Origin: Streptomyces lincolnensis
GTDB lineage: Bacteria; Actinomycetota; Actinomycetes; Streptomycetales; Streptomycetaceae
DNA length: 64,000 nt
Assembly: GCF_001685355.1 (NCBI RefSeq)
Contig: NZ_CP016438.1
Location: 7,564,001 to 7,628,000 of the forward strand
Direction of reading: 5' to 3'
In this document: positions 20,317-29,072 of the stretch, piece by piece
Numbering within the stretch: position 1 is the stretch's first letter
How the letters are laid out: each line of letters opens with the position of its first letter
Notes under the pieces: generated by a model
Told to the model about the DNA's origin: nothing
Database searches by the model: none
Seen by the model: the letters and a program-made list of their open reading frames with translations, nothing else
Translations under genes and position numbers: made by a program

Positions 20317-21432
20317 TCAGCGTCCGGTGTGCGCCGCGGCGGGCCGCGCCTCGGTGGCCGGGCTGCGGAAGTCGCCCTCGTCGCCCCAGGCCACCTGCCG
20401 CAGCGGGCGGCCCGCCGCACCACGAGCGGCGAGCTGCGCGGCGACCGCGCAGAACCAGGTCAGGTGGACGGCCTTGACGGTCCAGCGCTTCAGGCCCCGT
20501 ACCGTGCCGCCGCTGCCGTCCCAGGCGGCGAGCGGCCACAGGCCGTGGAACAGGGTGCCGGTGAGGTAGGTGCGGGCGGTCGCCCACGGGTAGTCGGCCG
20601 TGCAGGTGACATGGCTGTACAGGGAGCGGCGCAGCCGGCGCAGGGTGTCCGAGGTGCGGGCGACGCGGTAGAAGCTGCCGTGGGCGTCGGGCACCACTTC
20701 GAGGGCGTGCAGGGGGTCGGCCGCGTCGGGGTCGAGGAGTTCGAAGAGCACATGGCCGTCGTCGGCCAGCCGCCGCGCCGGGATGCCCCCGGCGAGCACG
20801 TCGGAGGCGACGAGCATGCAGGCCGCCGCCGGCAGGGCACCGGGTGGCACCGTGACGCCGGAGACCCGGTCCATCGTGCGGGAGGTGGCCGAGGCGCGGG
20901 GCAGGGCGACGAGGCGGGCGCCGACGGCACCGGTGCGGCCACGTTCGTGGAAGCGGTCGACGAGCCGGGCCAGGCAGCCGGGGCCGAACTCGACGTCGTC
21001 GTCGGTCCACAGCCAGCCGTCGTGACCGAGCGGACGGGACAGTTCGAGGGCCGCGTTGATCGTGCGGATCTTCCCCGGTCCGGGCAGCGCGAAGCCGACG
21101 ACGGGCACGGCGGTGGACCGGGTCAGCCCGCGCAGCCGGTCGAGGGCCTCCGCCTGTTCGCCGGGGCCGTACTGCATGCCCAGCCAGACCGTCAGCGGCA
21201 GTTCGGGACGGGCCCGTCGTACGTCGTCGAGGGCGTCGAGGAGATGCCCGAGCGCGGTCTCCTGCGCGGCCCGGTCGCAGCGCGCCACATAGGTCGGCAA
21301 CAGCACGCCGACTCCGCCGGAGGGCAGGGGGCCGGGGTCCTCCCGGATCTCGCCATAGCGGACCAGGGTCACCGGGGTCCGTGGCGCGGGCGGCGGATCG
21401 AAGCCGCGGGCCACCGCGCGTTGCCACGCCAT
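20317..21432 (-). CDS. GT2-like glycosyltransferase (MoeGT4/MoeGT5 type)
   Basis: About 371 residues from the ATG at 21432, which has GGAG 8 nt upstream; an ATG at 21459 is the alternative. It shows GVGVLLPTYVARC, a sugar-nucleotide region with LPGPGKIRTINAALELS, the metal motif WTDDDVEFGPGCLARL and RLADDGHVLFELLDPD. It is a clear paralogue of the enzyme at 27801-29072, sharing GPGK-RT-NAA, DDDV-PGCLA, GG-P-R--DDG and the C-terminal GLWPL--WD-A/F block. The pair probably adds the two N-acetylhexosamine-type sugars (rings E and C). It is the first gene of the operon, reading away from the moeX5/P5-type genes. Confidence 0.85.
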   Translation of the reverse strand: MAWQRAVARGFDPPPAPRTPVTLVRYGEIREDPGPLPSGGVGVLLPTYVARCDRAAQETALGHLLDALDDVRRARPELPLTVWLGMQYGPGEQAEALDRLRGLTRSTAVPVVGFALPGPGKIRTINAALELSRPLGHDGWLWTDDDVEFGPGCLARLVDRFHERGRTGAVGARLVALPRASATSRTMDRVSGVTVPPGALPAAACMLVASDVLAGGIPARRLADDGHVLFELLDPDAADPLHALEVVPDAHGSFYRVARTSDTLRRLRRSLYSHVTCTADYPWATARTYLTGTLFHGLWPLAAWDGSGGTVRGLKRWTVKAVHLTWFCAVAAQLAARGAAGRPLRQVAWGDEGDFRSPATEARPAAAHTGR

Positions 21433-21917
21433 GCGTTCATCTCCGGTGCCCCCGCGCATCCGTGTCCCTTCGTCGGCCGAACCCGTGCACCGCCCGTTCC
21501 GGCCCTCCGCCGGATTACCGCGGACGAAGGGGAATTCACCGTCGACGCGCCCGCCGCACAATGCGTGGAATGCGCTGATTTCGACGGGGCGTACTCTAAC
21601 CGGCGTTCCGAAGTGATCACAAGACCGGTCGCCCTGTTTCTGATCTGTGGCCGAAATGCCGGTGTTCCGCTTGTATCCGTTCGGTGAATCCGCCGGGCAG
21701 GCGCACCTCAATAACGCGGCAGCCTGGCCGAATTCCGTTGCTGCTGCACACGGTTCGCCCCGGCCATGATCCGGGAAACGACCGAAAAGAGTCGGCCGGA
21801 TTTTTCCACCCCGCCCGGCGGGCCGGTGTCCGGTGCGGACGGCCCGTACGGCTGTGGCAGGCTAACGGGACGGCATTCCGCGCCATTCGTCGCGGCGGCG
21901 GAAGGAAGGTGGCACGC
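21433..21917. promoter_or_regulatory. 485-nt divergent promoter region inside the cluster
   Basis: No gene is credible here. The stretch is markedly AT-richer than its flanks (for example around TTCTGATCTGTGG and ACTCTAACCGG) and separates the minus-strand glycosyltransferase operon from the plus-strand ABC transporter. Two imperfect AdpA-like words (consensus TGGCSNGWWY) can be read, TGGCCGAAAT and TGGCAGGCTA. They have mismatches, and I give them little weight. It probably carries back-to-back promoters. Confidence 0.5.
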
Positions 21918-22592
21918 ATGAGGTATTCCGCACCTGCGGAACAGCAGTTGGGAGGGGCGTCCGGGCCGTCGGCCGGGCGTGACGTCCGGCTGCACGCACA
22001 GGGGATCGTCAAGAGCTACGGCCGCCGCCGTGTCCTGAACGGCGTCGACCTCGTCGTCCGCGCCGGCGAGGTCGCCGCGATCGTCGGCAGCAACGGGGCC
22101 GGCAAGTCCAGCATGCTCAAGATCTGCGCGGGCCTGCTCGCCCCGGACAAGGGCCGGGTGACCATCACCGGACGCCTCGGCTACTGTCCCCAGAACGCCG
22201 GTGTCATGGGATTCCTCACCCCCCGCGAGCACTTCACGCTGTTCGGCACGGGCCGGGGCATGGGTGGCCGCGAGGCCGGCCGGCGCGGGCGTGAACTCGC
22301 CTCCAAGCTCGACTGGTCCGTCGCCCGGGACACCCTCGCCAAGGACCTCTCCGGCGGCACCCGGCAGAAGCTGAACGTCGTCCTGTCCGCCCTCGGAGAC
22401 CCCGACGTCCTGCTGCTCGACGAGCCCTACCAGGGCTTCGACCGGGGCTCCTACGTGGACTTCTGGCAGAACGTCTGGAACTGGCGCGACCAGGGCAAGG
22501 CGATCGTCGTCGTGACGCACATGCTCAACCAGCTCGACCAGGTGGACCAGGTCCTGGACCTCAGCCCGCGCGCCCAGGAGGCCGGCCGATGA
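21918..22592 (+). CDS. ABC transporter ATP-binding protein (moeX5/P5-type pair)
   Basis: A 224-residue nucleotide-binding subunit. Walker A GSNGAGKSS (57-65), Q-loop in YCPQNAGVMGFLTP, ABC signature LSGGTRQKL, Walker B VLLLDEPYQGFD and the H-loop VVVTHM are all intact. The ATG at 21918 has GAAGGAAGG upstream. Its stop overlaps the permease start by ATGA, so the two form one two-component transporter. In moe clusters a small ABC pair of this kind (moeX5/moeP5) sits beside the prenyltransferase genes and is presumed to move the antibiotic or a precursor across the membrane; that role is inference. Confidence 0.88.
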   Translation: MRYSAPAEQQLGGASGPSAGRDVRLHAQGIVKSYGRRRVLNGVDLVVRAGEVAAIVGSNGAGKSSMLKICAGLLAPDKGRVTITGRLGYCPQNAGVMGFLTPREHFTLFGTGRGMGGREAGRRGRELASKLDWSVARDTLAKDLSGGTRQKLNVVLSALGDPDVLLLDEPYQGFDRGSYVDFWQNVWNWRDQGKAIVVVTHMLNQLDQVDQVLDLSPRAQEAGR

Positions 22593-23269
22593 CCCGCACC
22601 CTGCGTATGGCCGAGATGACGCTGCGGGAACTGCTGCGCCGGCGCGGGGTGCTGGGTCTGCTCCTGCTCGTGCCGCTGGTGTTCTACCTGGGCCGGCACG
22701 ACCAGCCGGGCCAGGCCATCCGCTTCGCCAGCCTCGGAGTCGGCTTCGCGGTGAGCACCGCGGCCCTCTTCTCGGCCGTCGGTGGCCGGGAGATCGAGTC
22801 CCGGCTGACCCTGTCCGGTTTCCGGCCCCGGCACCTGTACCTGGGCCGCACCCTCGCCCTGCTCACCGCCGGACTGCTGATCTCCGCGCTGTACGCCGTG
22901 GTCGTCGTCGTGGACCAGGACGTGGCCAACCCGCAGGCCGTCGCCCTGGAGCTGGTCCTGACCACGCTGGTCGCGGTGCCGCTCGGGCTGCTGCTGGGCC
23001 TCGCCGTGCCCCGGGACCTGGAGGGCAGCCTCCTGCTGATCTCCGTCATCGGCGCGCAGATGGTGATCGACCCGGCCAAGGACGCCGCCAAGGCCCTGCC
23101 CTTCTGGTCGACCCGGGAGATCATCACCTACGCCGTCGACGGCGCCGGCAGCGGCTCCCTCGTGTCCGGCGTCACCCATGCCGTCGTGGTGACCTCGCTG
23201 CTGGTCCTGACTAGCGGCGCCGTTCTGTCGGTGCGATTGCGGCGGCGCACGCACATGCAATTCGTGTGA
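22589..23269 (+). CDS. ABC transporter permease (moeX5/P5-type pair)
   Basis: A 226-residue integral membrane protein with about six hydrophobic segments (for example GVLGLLLLVPLVFYL, ALLTAGLLISALYAVVVVV, LVAVPLGLLLGLAV, AVVVTSLLVLTSGAVL). It is of the ABC-2 type and overlaps the ATPase gene by 4 nt. A strong hairpin follows at 23293-23323, so the two-gene unit is probably transcribed separately from the lipid genes downstream. Substrate assignment to the phosphoglycolipid rests on context. Confidence 0.82.
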   Translation: MTRTLRMAEMTLRELLRRRGVLGLLLLVPLVFYLGRHDQPGQAIRFASLGVGFAVSTAALFSAVGGREIESRLTLSGFRPRHLYLGRTLALLTAGLLISALYAVVVVVDQDVANPQAVALELVLTTLVAVPLGLLLGLAVPRDLEGSLLLISVIGAQMVIDPAKDAAKALPFWSTREIITYAVDGAGSGSLVSGVTHAVVVTSLLVLTSGAVLSVRLRRRTHMQFV

Positions 23270-23292
23270 ATCCACCGCGCGTCTGTCCGCCC

Positions 23293-23323
23293 ATCGGGGG
23301 CCGGGTCCGTCCCGGCCCCCGAT
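23293..23323 (+). terminator. strong hairpin terminator after the ABC pair
   Basis: ATCGGGGGCCGGG (23293-23305) pairs perfectly with CCCGGCCCCCGAT (23311-23323): a 13-bp stem with the loop TCCGT, 24 nt past the permease stop. It is the best terminator in the window. Confidence 0.75.
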
Positions 23324-23466
23324 GCTTTGCGGAACCCACCGAAGAGAAAGTGACTCTGTCTCGCCGATACGAACACGTGTAGGGTTGGGTAATCGTCCTG
23401 CCGACGCGGCGTCAGCCGGTCGGTACGGTGGCCCGGCTCGTCACCTCTCCCCAGAAAGGAGAGTTC

Positions 23467-24552
23467 GTGAACGGTGCACAGCGATTACCCCTCGGCGATT
23501 CCACGGAACAAGCCCTGTCGAGGGCAACGGAATTCCTCCGATCCGCGCGTGACGCGGACGGCTGGTGGAACGACTACGAAGTCCGCGGACCCGGCCAGTT
23601 CTGGGCCACCGCCTTTGTCGGGGCCTCACTCGCGGAATTGCCCGAAGGGCCCGGACGAGCGGCGGCGGTCTCCGCCTGGGAACTGCTGCAACAGGCCCGT
23701 GGCCCGTCCGACGGCTGGGGCTACTGTCCCCAGGTCCCCGGCGACGCCGACATCACCTCCTGGGTGCTGCGCCTGGCCGAGGCGCTGGACGCCTCGCGGG
23801 ACGCCCGCGCCGAGGAGGGCTACCGCTTCGTGGCCGCGCACCTCCAGGACGACGGCGGCATCTCCAGCTACCTGCCGGAGATCGCCGCACCCTTCCTGGA
23901 CCGGGTGGCCCCCCGCTGGGACGCCTGGTACGCGAGCCACGCCTGCGTCACCGCGGCCGCCGCCGGACTGCTCGAACTGCCCGTCCACGAACGGCTGTTG
24001 GAGCGACTCCGGGAGATCCAGCGCCCCGACGGGGCGTGGCCCGCCTACTGGTGGCCCGACCGGGAGTACCCGACCGCGCTCGCCGCGGAGGCGCTCACCG
24101 CCGGCCGGCCGGCCGACGTGCCGTCCGAGGTGCGCTCGGCCGCCCGCTGGGCCGCGGCCAGGATCGGCGCCGACGGTGCGGTACGCACCGAGTGGGAGCC
24201 GGAGGGCTCGGCCTTCGCCACCGCCTTCGCCCTGCGCGCCGTCCTGGCGGGGGCGCCCGAGGACCGTGACACCGTCCGCCGGGCGGTGTCGTACCTGCTC
24301 GACTCCCAGGAGAAGGACGGCGGTTGGCGGCCCTCGGCCTGGTGCCGGGTGCCCGGCCCCATGGAGCGGGACCCCGACGCACGCGAGCACTGGGAGCGCG
24401 GACGTCGCGGAAAGGCCGCGCTGGGCTCCGTCGTCCTGGACACCAGGGCGCTCTACACCACGGCGTCGGTCGTCGCCGCCCTCGCCAGGGCGAACGCCGC
24501 GGCGGTGGCCCCGGCGGCCGGGGTCACGACCGGACAACAAGCCGGACAATAA
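23467..24552 (+). CDS. squalene-cyclase/prenyltransferase-repeat protein in the lipid operon
   Basis: A 361-residue protein made of five or six alpha-alpha repeats of the squalene-hopene-cyclase/prenyltransferase-beta type, each with a DGxW/DGG core (DADGWWNDY, PSDGWGYC, QDDGGISSY, RPDGAWPAYWW, KDGGWRPSAW). One barrel is present, versus two in full class II terpene cyclases. GDADITSW at 92-99 aligns with the DxDD/DxDTT acid motif and keeps D93 and D95. The GTG at 23467 has AGAAAGGAGA just upstream. Codon 7 is TTA. The stop is 12 nt before moeO5, so it belongs to the moeO5-moeN5 operon. I recall no such gene in the moenomycin A cluster. It may cyclise or isomerise the C25 tail, or be a non-catalytic partner. 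Confidence 0.8.
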   Translation: MNGAQRLPLGDSTEQALSRATEFLRSARDADGWWNDYEVRGPGQFWATAFVGASLAELPEGPGRAAAVSAWELLQQARGPSDGWGYCPQVPGDADITSWVLRLAEALDASRDARAEEGYRFVAAHLQDDGGISSYLPEIAAPFLDRVAPRWDAWYASHACVTAAAAGLLELPVHERLLERLREIQRPDGAWPAYWWPDREYPTALAAEALTAGRPADVPSEVRSAARWAAARIGADGAVRTEWEPEGSAFATAFALRAVLAGAPEDRDTVRRAVSYLLDSQEKDGGWRPSAWCRVPGPMERDPDAREHWERGRRGKAALGSVVLDTRALYTTASVVAALARANAAAVAPAAGVTTGQQAGQ

Positions 24553-24564
24553 GGGGGAATGCCG

Positions 24565-25380
24565 GTGAACACCTCACCGCAGCTCGTCCAGCGCACGCAA
24601 GTCCCGGCCGGACCATCGCTGTTGGGCCAGGGCGACGTCCTCGCGCGGCTGCGGGACCACGAACGGGGGCCCATCCACATCATCGACCCGTTCAAGGTGC
24701 CGCAGGCCGAGGCCGTGGAGAAGGCCAAGCTCCTCGACACGCTCGGCTATCCCGCCGTGATCCTCGCCAGCACCGACTACGAGTCCTTCGAGGCCCGGAT
24801 GGAGCCGTACGTGGCGGCGATCAAGGAGGCCACCTCGCTGCCGGTGCTGCTGCACTTCCCACCGCGCAAGGGGCTCGGCTTCCCCCTGGCCCGCGGCGCC
24901 GACGCCGTGCTGCTGCCGGCGCTGCTCGGCTCGCGCGACGACTACTACGTGTGGAAGAGCTATCTGGAGACCCTGGTCAACCTGCCCGGCCGGGTCGACC
25001 GCGAGGACTGGCCCGAGCTCCTGCTCGCCGCCGCCCTCACCTTCGGCGAGGACCACAAGACCGGAGACCTGCTGGGCACCGTGCCGGTCGCCACCGTCGG
25101 CACCGAGCAGATGGACCGGTACATCGCGGTCACCCGCTCCTTCGGCTTCCACATGGTGTACCTGTACTCCCGCTACACCCAGGTCCCCGTCGAGGTCGTC
25201 CGGCACTTCCGCCGCCGGCTGGATCCCGACCAGATCGTGTTCGTCAGCGGCAACGTCCGCCGCCGGGAGCACGTCACCGCCTATCTGGAGGCGGGCGCCG
25301 ACTACGTGGGCTTCGCCGGGGCGCTGGAGCACGCCGACTGGCGTACGACGCTCACCGAGATCAGCGCGGACCGGCCGTGA
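24565..25380 (+). CDS. moeO5: MoeO5-like prenyl-3-phosphoglycerate synthase (PcrB/GGGP synthase fold)
   Basis: About 271 residues with the TIM-barrel of geranylgeranylglyceryl-phosphate synthases: HIIDPFKVPQAEAVEKAKLL, GYPAVILASTDYESFE, SLPVLLHFPPRKGLGF, LARGADAVLLPALL, YLYSRY and FVSGNVRRREHV. MoeO5 of the moenomycin pathway joins farnesyl diphosphate to 3-phosphoglycerate as the first committed step, and the surrounding genes make that the best reading rather than archaeal-type lipid synthesis. The frame allows an ATG at 24559, but AAGGGGG sits only 1 nt before it and 7 nt before the GTG at 24565, which I prefer. It overlaps moeN5 by GTGA. Unlike what I recall for S. ghanaensis moeO5, I see no TTA codon. 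Confidence 0.88.
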   Translation: MNTSPQLVQRTQVPAGPSLLGQGDVLARLRDHERGPIHIIDPFKVPQAEAVEKAKLLDTLGYPAVILASTDYESFEARMEPYVAAIKEATSLPVLLHFPPRKGLGFPLARGADAVLLPALLGSRDDYYVWKSYLETLVNLPGRVDREDWPELLLAAALTFGEDHKTGDLLGTVPVATVGTEQMDRYIAVTRSFGFHMVYLYSRYTQVPVEVVRHFRRRLDPDQIVFVSGNVRRREHVTAYLEAGADYVGFAGALEHADWRTTLTEISADRP

Positions 25381-26195
25381 CCGCGGCACTGCCCGCGGAC
25401 TACACCGCGGCCATGCTGGCCACCGAGTCCGACAACCGCGACCACGTCACGGAGTTCGTCGCCCGCAACGGCGGCTCGCCCGACCTCGTCGCCCACACCG
25501 CCGCGTTGCGCCTGTACCTGCGGGTGCCGCACTTCCTCACCGAGTGGATCACGGACCCGCACACGCGGGCGGCGGTGGCCCGCGCGCTGGCGCTGGACAT
25601 CGTGGCGATGAAGCTGCTCGACGACCTCATGGACGACGACACCGGGCTCAACCGCATCGAACTCGCCTGTCTGTGCCTGCATCTGCATCTGACGGCCCTG
25701 AAGGAGATGTGCGAACTCGCCGCGGACGCACGGTCGGTGACCGACCTGCTGGAGACCGACTTCACCGCGGTCTGCACCGGCCAGATCCGCACCAAGAGCC
25801 ACCGGGCACGCGACCTCGACGAGTGGTGCGCCAACGCCAGCACCTACGGCGCCACCTTCCTCGGCTGCTACGGCTCGCTCGCCGCGCTGTGCGGCCGCGA
25901 GGAGAAGTCCGTGGCCCCCGCGCGGCGGTTCGCCGAGGCGTTCGGCACGATCATCACCATCGCCGACGACCTCACCGACTACGAGCGCCATGGCGAGCGC
26001 GAGGGCAACCTCGGCCATCTGATGCGCACCGGGGCCGTCCCCGCCGCGGACGTCGAGGCGTTGCTGGAGCGGCTGCGGGCGCAGGCGCTCGACGCGGTGC
26101 GGGAGCAGCCGGCCTCCCGGGGACTGGTCCCCGTCGTCGGCCTCTACACCGACGACGTGCTGGACCGGCTGCTGCCGCTGCACCTGGTGCACTGA
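25377..26195 (+). CDS. moeN5: MoeN5-like polyprenyl transferase (irregular C25 chain)
   Basis: A 272-residue all-helical isoprenyl synthase. The first Asp-rich motif is DDLMD (82-86) and the second is DDLTD (197-201), with TGQIRTKSH between them. In moenomycin biosynthesis MoeN5 adds geranyl diphosphate to the farnesyl chain on phosphoglycerate and rearranges it into the branched C25 moenocinyl group. Length and motifs fit. The GTG at 25377 overlaps the moeO5 stop (GTGA). The gene ends only 16 nt before the convergent moeM5 end, leaving no room for a terminator between the two operons. Confidence 0.85.
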   Translation: MTAALPADYTAAMLATESDNRDHVTEFVARNGGSPDLVAHTAALRLYLRVPHFLTEWITDPHTRAAVARALALDIVAMKLLDDLMDDDTGLNRIELACLCLHLHLTALKEMCELAADARSVTDLLETDFTAVCTGQIRTKSHRARDLDEWCANASTYGATFLGCYGSLAALCGREEKSVAPARRFAEAFGTIITIADDLTDYERHGEREGNLGHLMRTGAVPAADVEALLERLRAQALDAVREQPASRGLVPVVGLYTDDVLDRLLPLHLVH

Positions 26196-26211
26196 ACCGC
26201 CGGCCGACGGC

Positions 26212-27804
26212 CTATCGGGGCTCGCCCCGGTAGGCCATCACGTCGTCGAAGACGAACAGGTCGACGTCGCCGTCCGCGAAGTCGTCCAGGACGTGCCGGG
26301 CGGTGTGCGCGATGGCCTGGCCGGGCCCGTTGAGCGAGGTGTTGATCAGCGCCGGGACCCCGGTCAGCGTCTCGAACGACCCGAGCAGCCCGTGCAGCCG
26401 CGGCTGGTCCGCCCCCAGCGTCTGGATCCGGCAGGTGCCGTTCACGTGCCGGGCCTCCGGAGCGGTCCCCTCCGGCAGTTCGTACTCGAAGAGCATGTAC
26501 GGCGAGGGCCGCCCGCCCGGGTACAGCTCGGCGAACCGCTCGTCCCGCATCACCGCGCCCAGCGGGCGGTACCACTCGCGCTGCTTGAGCTTCTCGCTCA
26601 TCCGCTTGCGCATGCCGGACACGGCCGGGCTGCCCAGCAGCGAGCGGTGCCCGAGCGCCCGCGGCCCGAGTTCGGCCGCCCCCTCGGTCAGGGCCACCAC
26701 TCCGCCGTCCGCGAGCAGTCGGGCGACCGCTGAGGCGTCGTAGGGAACGGCCTTGAGGCCCGCCGTGTCCAGGGTGGCCAGGACGTCCGCGGGGGCCTCG
26801 CCGACTCCGTTGCCGTAGACGCTGAGGGGCTCGGGCCGCTGTCCCAGCACATAGGTGAGGGCGTAGATGCCCGCGCCCGCGAGATGGCCCGCGTCGCCGC
26901 AGGCCGGGGGGATGGCGATGTCGCGGCCGAAGCTCTCGCGCAGCGCCGAGTTGGCGACGATGTTCAGCGCGCAGCCGCCGCCGAGGGCGATCGGGCCGAC
27001 GCCCGTGGCGGTGCGGGTGACATGCCGGTCCAGGACGGCGTGCACGGTCTCGGTGAACAGCTCCTGGAAGGTGGCGACGACATGGGCCGCCGTCTCGAAC
27101 TCCGGGTTGAACTCCGGGCGTCCGGCGAGTTCGGCCCGCACCCGCTCGGCCAGCTCCAGGTCGTGCATCACCCGGGGGTCCACCGCGAGCAGCTGCTCAC
27201 GGACGCGCGGGTCCGGCTGCCCGTAGCCGCCGAGGGCCATCACCTTGCCGGCGACACTGGGGCTCTTGCCGAAGCCCAGCAGATGACCGATCGCGGTCCA
27301 GCCGAAGCCGTTGCCGTACCAGGGCAGCGGGTCCTTGGCCACCCACTCCAGACGGCCGTCGTCGACCCGGAACAGGGAGCTGCGGGTGAGCTGTCCGCGG
27401 CCCTCGTTGACCAGGACGAGCGTGCCGTCCTCGTGCCCGGCGTAGTGGGCCGCCAGGGCGGCGTGGGAGACCTCGTGCGTGACGACCACGCAGTCCACGC
27501 TGCGGCCCAGCAGCTCGCAGGTGGTCCGGTGGTGCGGCGCGCCGCCGTCGATCCGCTCCATGGCCCGGTCCAGGTCCGGGATCCGCAGCAGCGCGCTGCG
27601 GACCGGGGTGCTGACCGCCACCAGGTCGATGCCGTCGACGTCCACGCACTCCTGGGACAGCACGTGCTCCAGGGCGAGGTCGGAGCGGTGGTCGTGCTTG
27701 ACGCGGGTGAGCCGTTCGGTCTCGACGGCGAAGACCAGCCGGCCGTCCTCGAAGTAGCCGACACCGGTGTCGTGGCCGGCGGAGTGGAGAGACAGAACCT
27801 TCAT
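26212..27804 (-). CDS. moeM5: MoeM5-like carbamoyltransferase
   Basis: A 530-residue O-carbamoyltransferase of the NodU/CmcH/TobZ family, using carbamoyl phosphate and ATP. The N-terminal actin-like domain starts with LSLHSAGHDTGVGYFEDG and ETERLTRVKHDHRSD. The metal-binding HEVSHAALAAHYAG motif and IALGGGCALNIVANS follow. The C-terminal part has LTEGAAELGPRALGHRSLL, REWYRPLGAVM and PALINTSLNGPGQ. In moenomycin the enzyme carbamoylates the first hexuronamide (unit F), a group needed for activity. It overlaps the preceding glycosyltransferase by ATGA and is last in the long minus-strand operon 36358-26212. Confidence 0.92.
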   Translation of the reverse strand: MKVLSLHSAGHDTGVGYFEDGRLVFAVETERLTRVKHDHRSDLALEHVLSQECVDVDGIDLVAVSTPVRSALLRIPDLDRAMERIDGGAPHHRTTCELLGRSVDCVVVTHEVSHAALAAHYAGHEDGTLVLVNEGRGQLTRSSLFRVDDGRLEWVAKDPLPWYGNGFGWTAIGHLLGFGKSPSVAGKVMALGGYGQPDPRVREQLLAVDPRVMHDLELAERVRAELAGRPEFNPEFETAAHVVATFQELFTETVHAVLDRHVTRTATGVGPIALGGGCALNIVANSALRESFGRDIAIPPACGDAGHLAGAGIYALTYVLGQRPEPLSVYGNGVGEAPADVLATLDTAGLKAVPYDASAVARLLADGGVVALTEGAAELGPRALGHRSLLGSPAVSGMRKRMSEKLKQREWYRPLGAVMRDERFAELYPGGRPSPYMLFEYELPEGTAPEARHVNGTCRIQTLGADQPRLHGLLGSFETLTGVPALINTSLNGPGQAIAHTARHVLDDFADGDVDLFVFDDVMAYRGEPR

Positions 27805-29072
27805 CGGCGCTCCTGGTCAGCAGGGGTGAAGGGGGCGAGGGCCGAGTACGGGGCCCACTCGACGCGGTACAGCGGCCGGCCGGTCAGCCCGCGCAGGAAC
27901 AGCTCCGTGCCGATCCCCGCGAACCAGGCGAAGTAGAGCCACTTGATGGCCGCCTTCTGGACCCCGCGCCGGCGCCCGTCCGCGGCGTCGAAACCGGTCA
28001 GCGGCCACATGCCGGAGAACAGCAGATGCCGGAAGTAGTGGCGGACCACCGGCAGCGGCCAGTCGGCGAGGTCGACGAGATGGTTCAGCAGCAGCCGGCG
28101 GATACGGCGGCGGGTCTCGCCCGCGGGTCCGGCCACGTGGTAGTGGCACAGCGCGTCCGGGACGAGGCGCAGCCGGCCCAGTGGATCGGGCGCCTCGGGG
28201 TCCAGCAGCCGGAAGCAGACGTAGCCGTCGTCCGAGATGTACCGGCCGGGCATCCCGCCGGACAGCACGTCGGTGGCCACCAGGATGCAGCAGCCGTGCG
28301 GATAGGCGGTCGCGGGCGCCGCGATCTCCTTGGCCCTGGCCAGCAGTCGCGAGGTGGCGAACGCCTTGGTGTGCGGGACCTTCGTCGCGCCCACCGCGCC
28401 CCGGCAGCCACCCGCCAGGAAGTCCCGGGCCAGCGCCGCCAGGCAGCCCGGTTCCAGGACCACGTCGTCGTCGACCCAGCCGACCCCGACACAGCCCAGC
28501 AGTTCGGCCACCTCGACGGCCGCGTTGAGCGTGCGGGGCTTGCCCGGCCCCGGCAGGGACAGCCCGCAGACGGCCAGGCGGGGCAGCCGGACGCGGACCC
28601 GGCCCAGCAGCGCCCGCAGCCGTCGTACGGACTCGTCCTCCTCCTCGGGCGAGGACCACTGCATGCCGACGAACAGCACGACGGGCGCGTCCGGTTGGGC
28701 CTCGGTCAGCCCGGCCACCTGCTCCAGCAGGGCGTCGAGCCGCTTCTCCTGGTCGCCCAGGGGGCCGCGGGAGACGTAGGTCGGGGCGATCAGGGCGAGG
28801 GCGGGACGGACGTCGGCGCGCAGGGCGTCGGCGGCGGCCCGGGCATGGCCCGGCAGGGGCGCCTCGCCGGACGGGCCGTCGGGCAGGACGTGGCGCACCG
28901 GCACCGACCAGGACGCCGGCGGGCGGAAGCCGCGGGCCATGACCGTGCGGATCAGATGGGTCGGGAGCGGCTCGCCCGACCGCTTGCGGCCGAAGGGCGG
29001 GAGCGGTTCGTTGAGCCGGACGGGAGGGCCCGGCCGCACCGGGGCGGCCGGGCGCGCGATCTCAGAAGTCAC
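27801..29072 (-). CDS. GT2-like glycosyltransferase (MoeGT4/MoeGT5 type)
   Basis: A 423-residue GT-A enzyme: LIAPTYVSRGPLGDQEKR, VLFVGMQWSS, GLSLPGPGKPRTLNAAVEVA, the WVDDDVVLEPGCLAALARDF metal motif, YISDDGYVCFRLLDPEAPDP and a C-terminal hydrophobic region (HLLFSGMWPLTGFD, WLYFAWFAGIGTELFL) that suggests membrane association. It is paralogous to 20317-21432 and about 50 residues longer at the N-terminus. It starts at the GTG at 29072 inside the moeK5 stop region (11-nt overlap). It probably adds one of the two internal amino-sugar rings. Confidence 0.85.
   Translation of the reverse strand: MTSEIARPAAPVRPGPPVRLNEPLPPFGRKRSGEPLPTHLIRTVMARGFRPPASWSVPVRHVLPDGPSGEAPLPGHARAAADALRADVRPALALIAPTYVSRGPLGDQEKRLDALLEQVAGLTEAQPDAPVVLFVGMQWSSPEEEDESVRRLRALLGRVRVRLPRLAVCGLSLPGPGKPRTLNAAVEVAELLGCVGVGWVDDDVVLEPGCLAALARDFLAGGCRGAVGATKVPHTKAFATSRLLARAKEIAAPATAYPHGCCILVATDVLSGGMPGRYISDDGYVCFRLLDPEAPDPLGRLRLVPDALCHYHVAGPAGETRRRIRRLLLNHLVDLADWPLPVVRHYFRHLLFSGMWPLTGFDAADGRRRGVQKAAIKWLYFAWFAGIGTELFLRGLTGRPLYRVEWAPYSALAPFTPADQERR

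Noticed and set aside
23467-24552. Hopanoid or full class II diterpene cyclase
   Set aside because: Only one barrel (361 residues) is present and the DxDD motif is changed to DADI. No squalene synthase or hopanoid genes are nearby.
24565-26195. Archaeal-type ether lipid synthesis, suggested by the geranylgeranylglyceryl-phosphate synthase fold plus prenyl synthase
   Set aside because: The surrounding carbamoyltransferase, B12-radical SAM, amidotransferases and glycosyltransferases fit MoeO5/MoeN5 of phosphoglycolipid synthesis far better.
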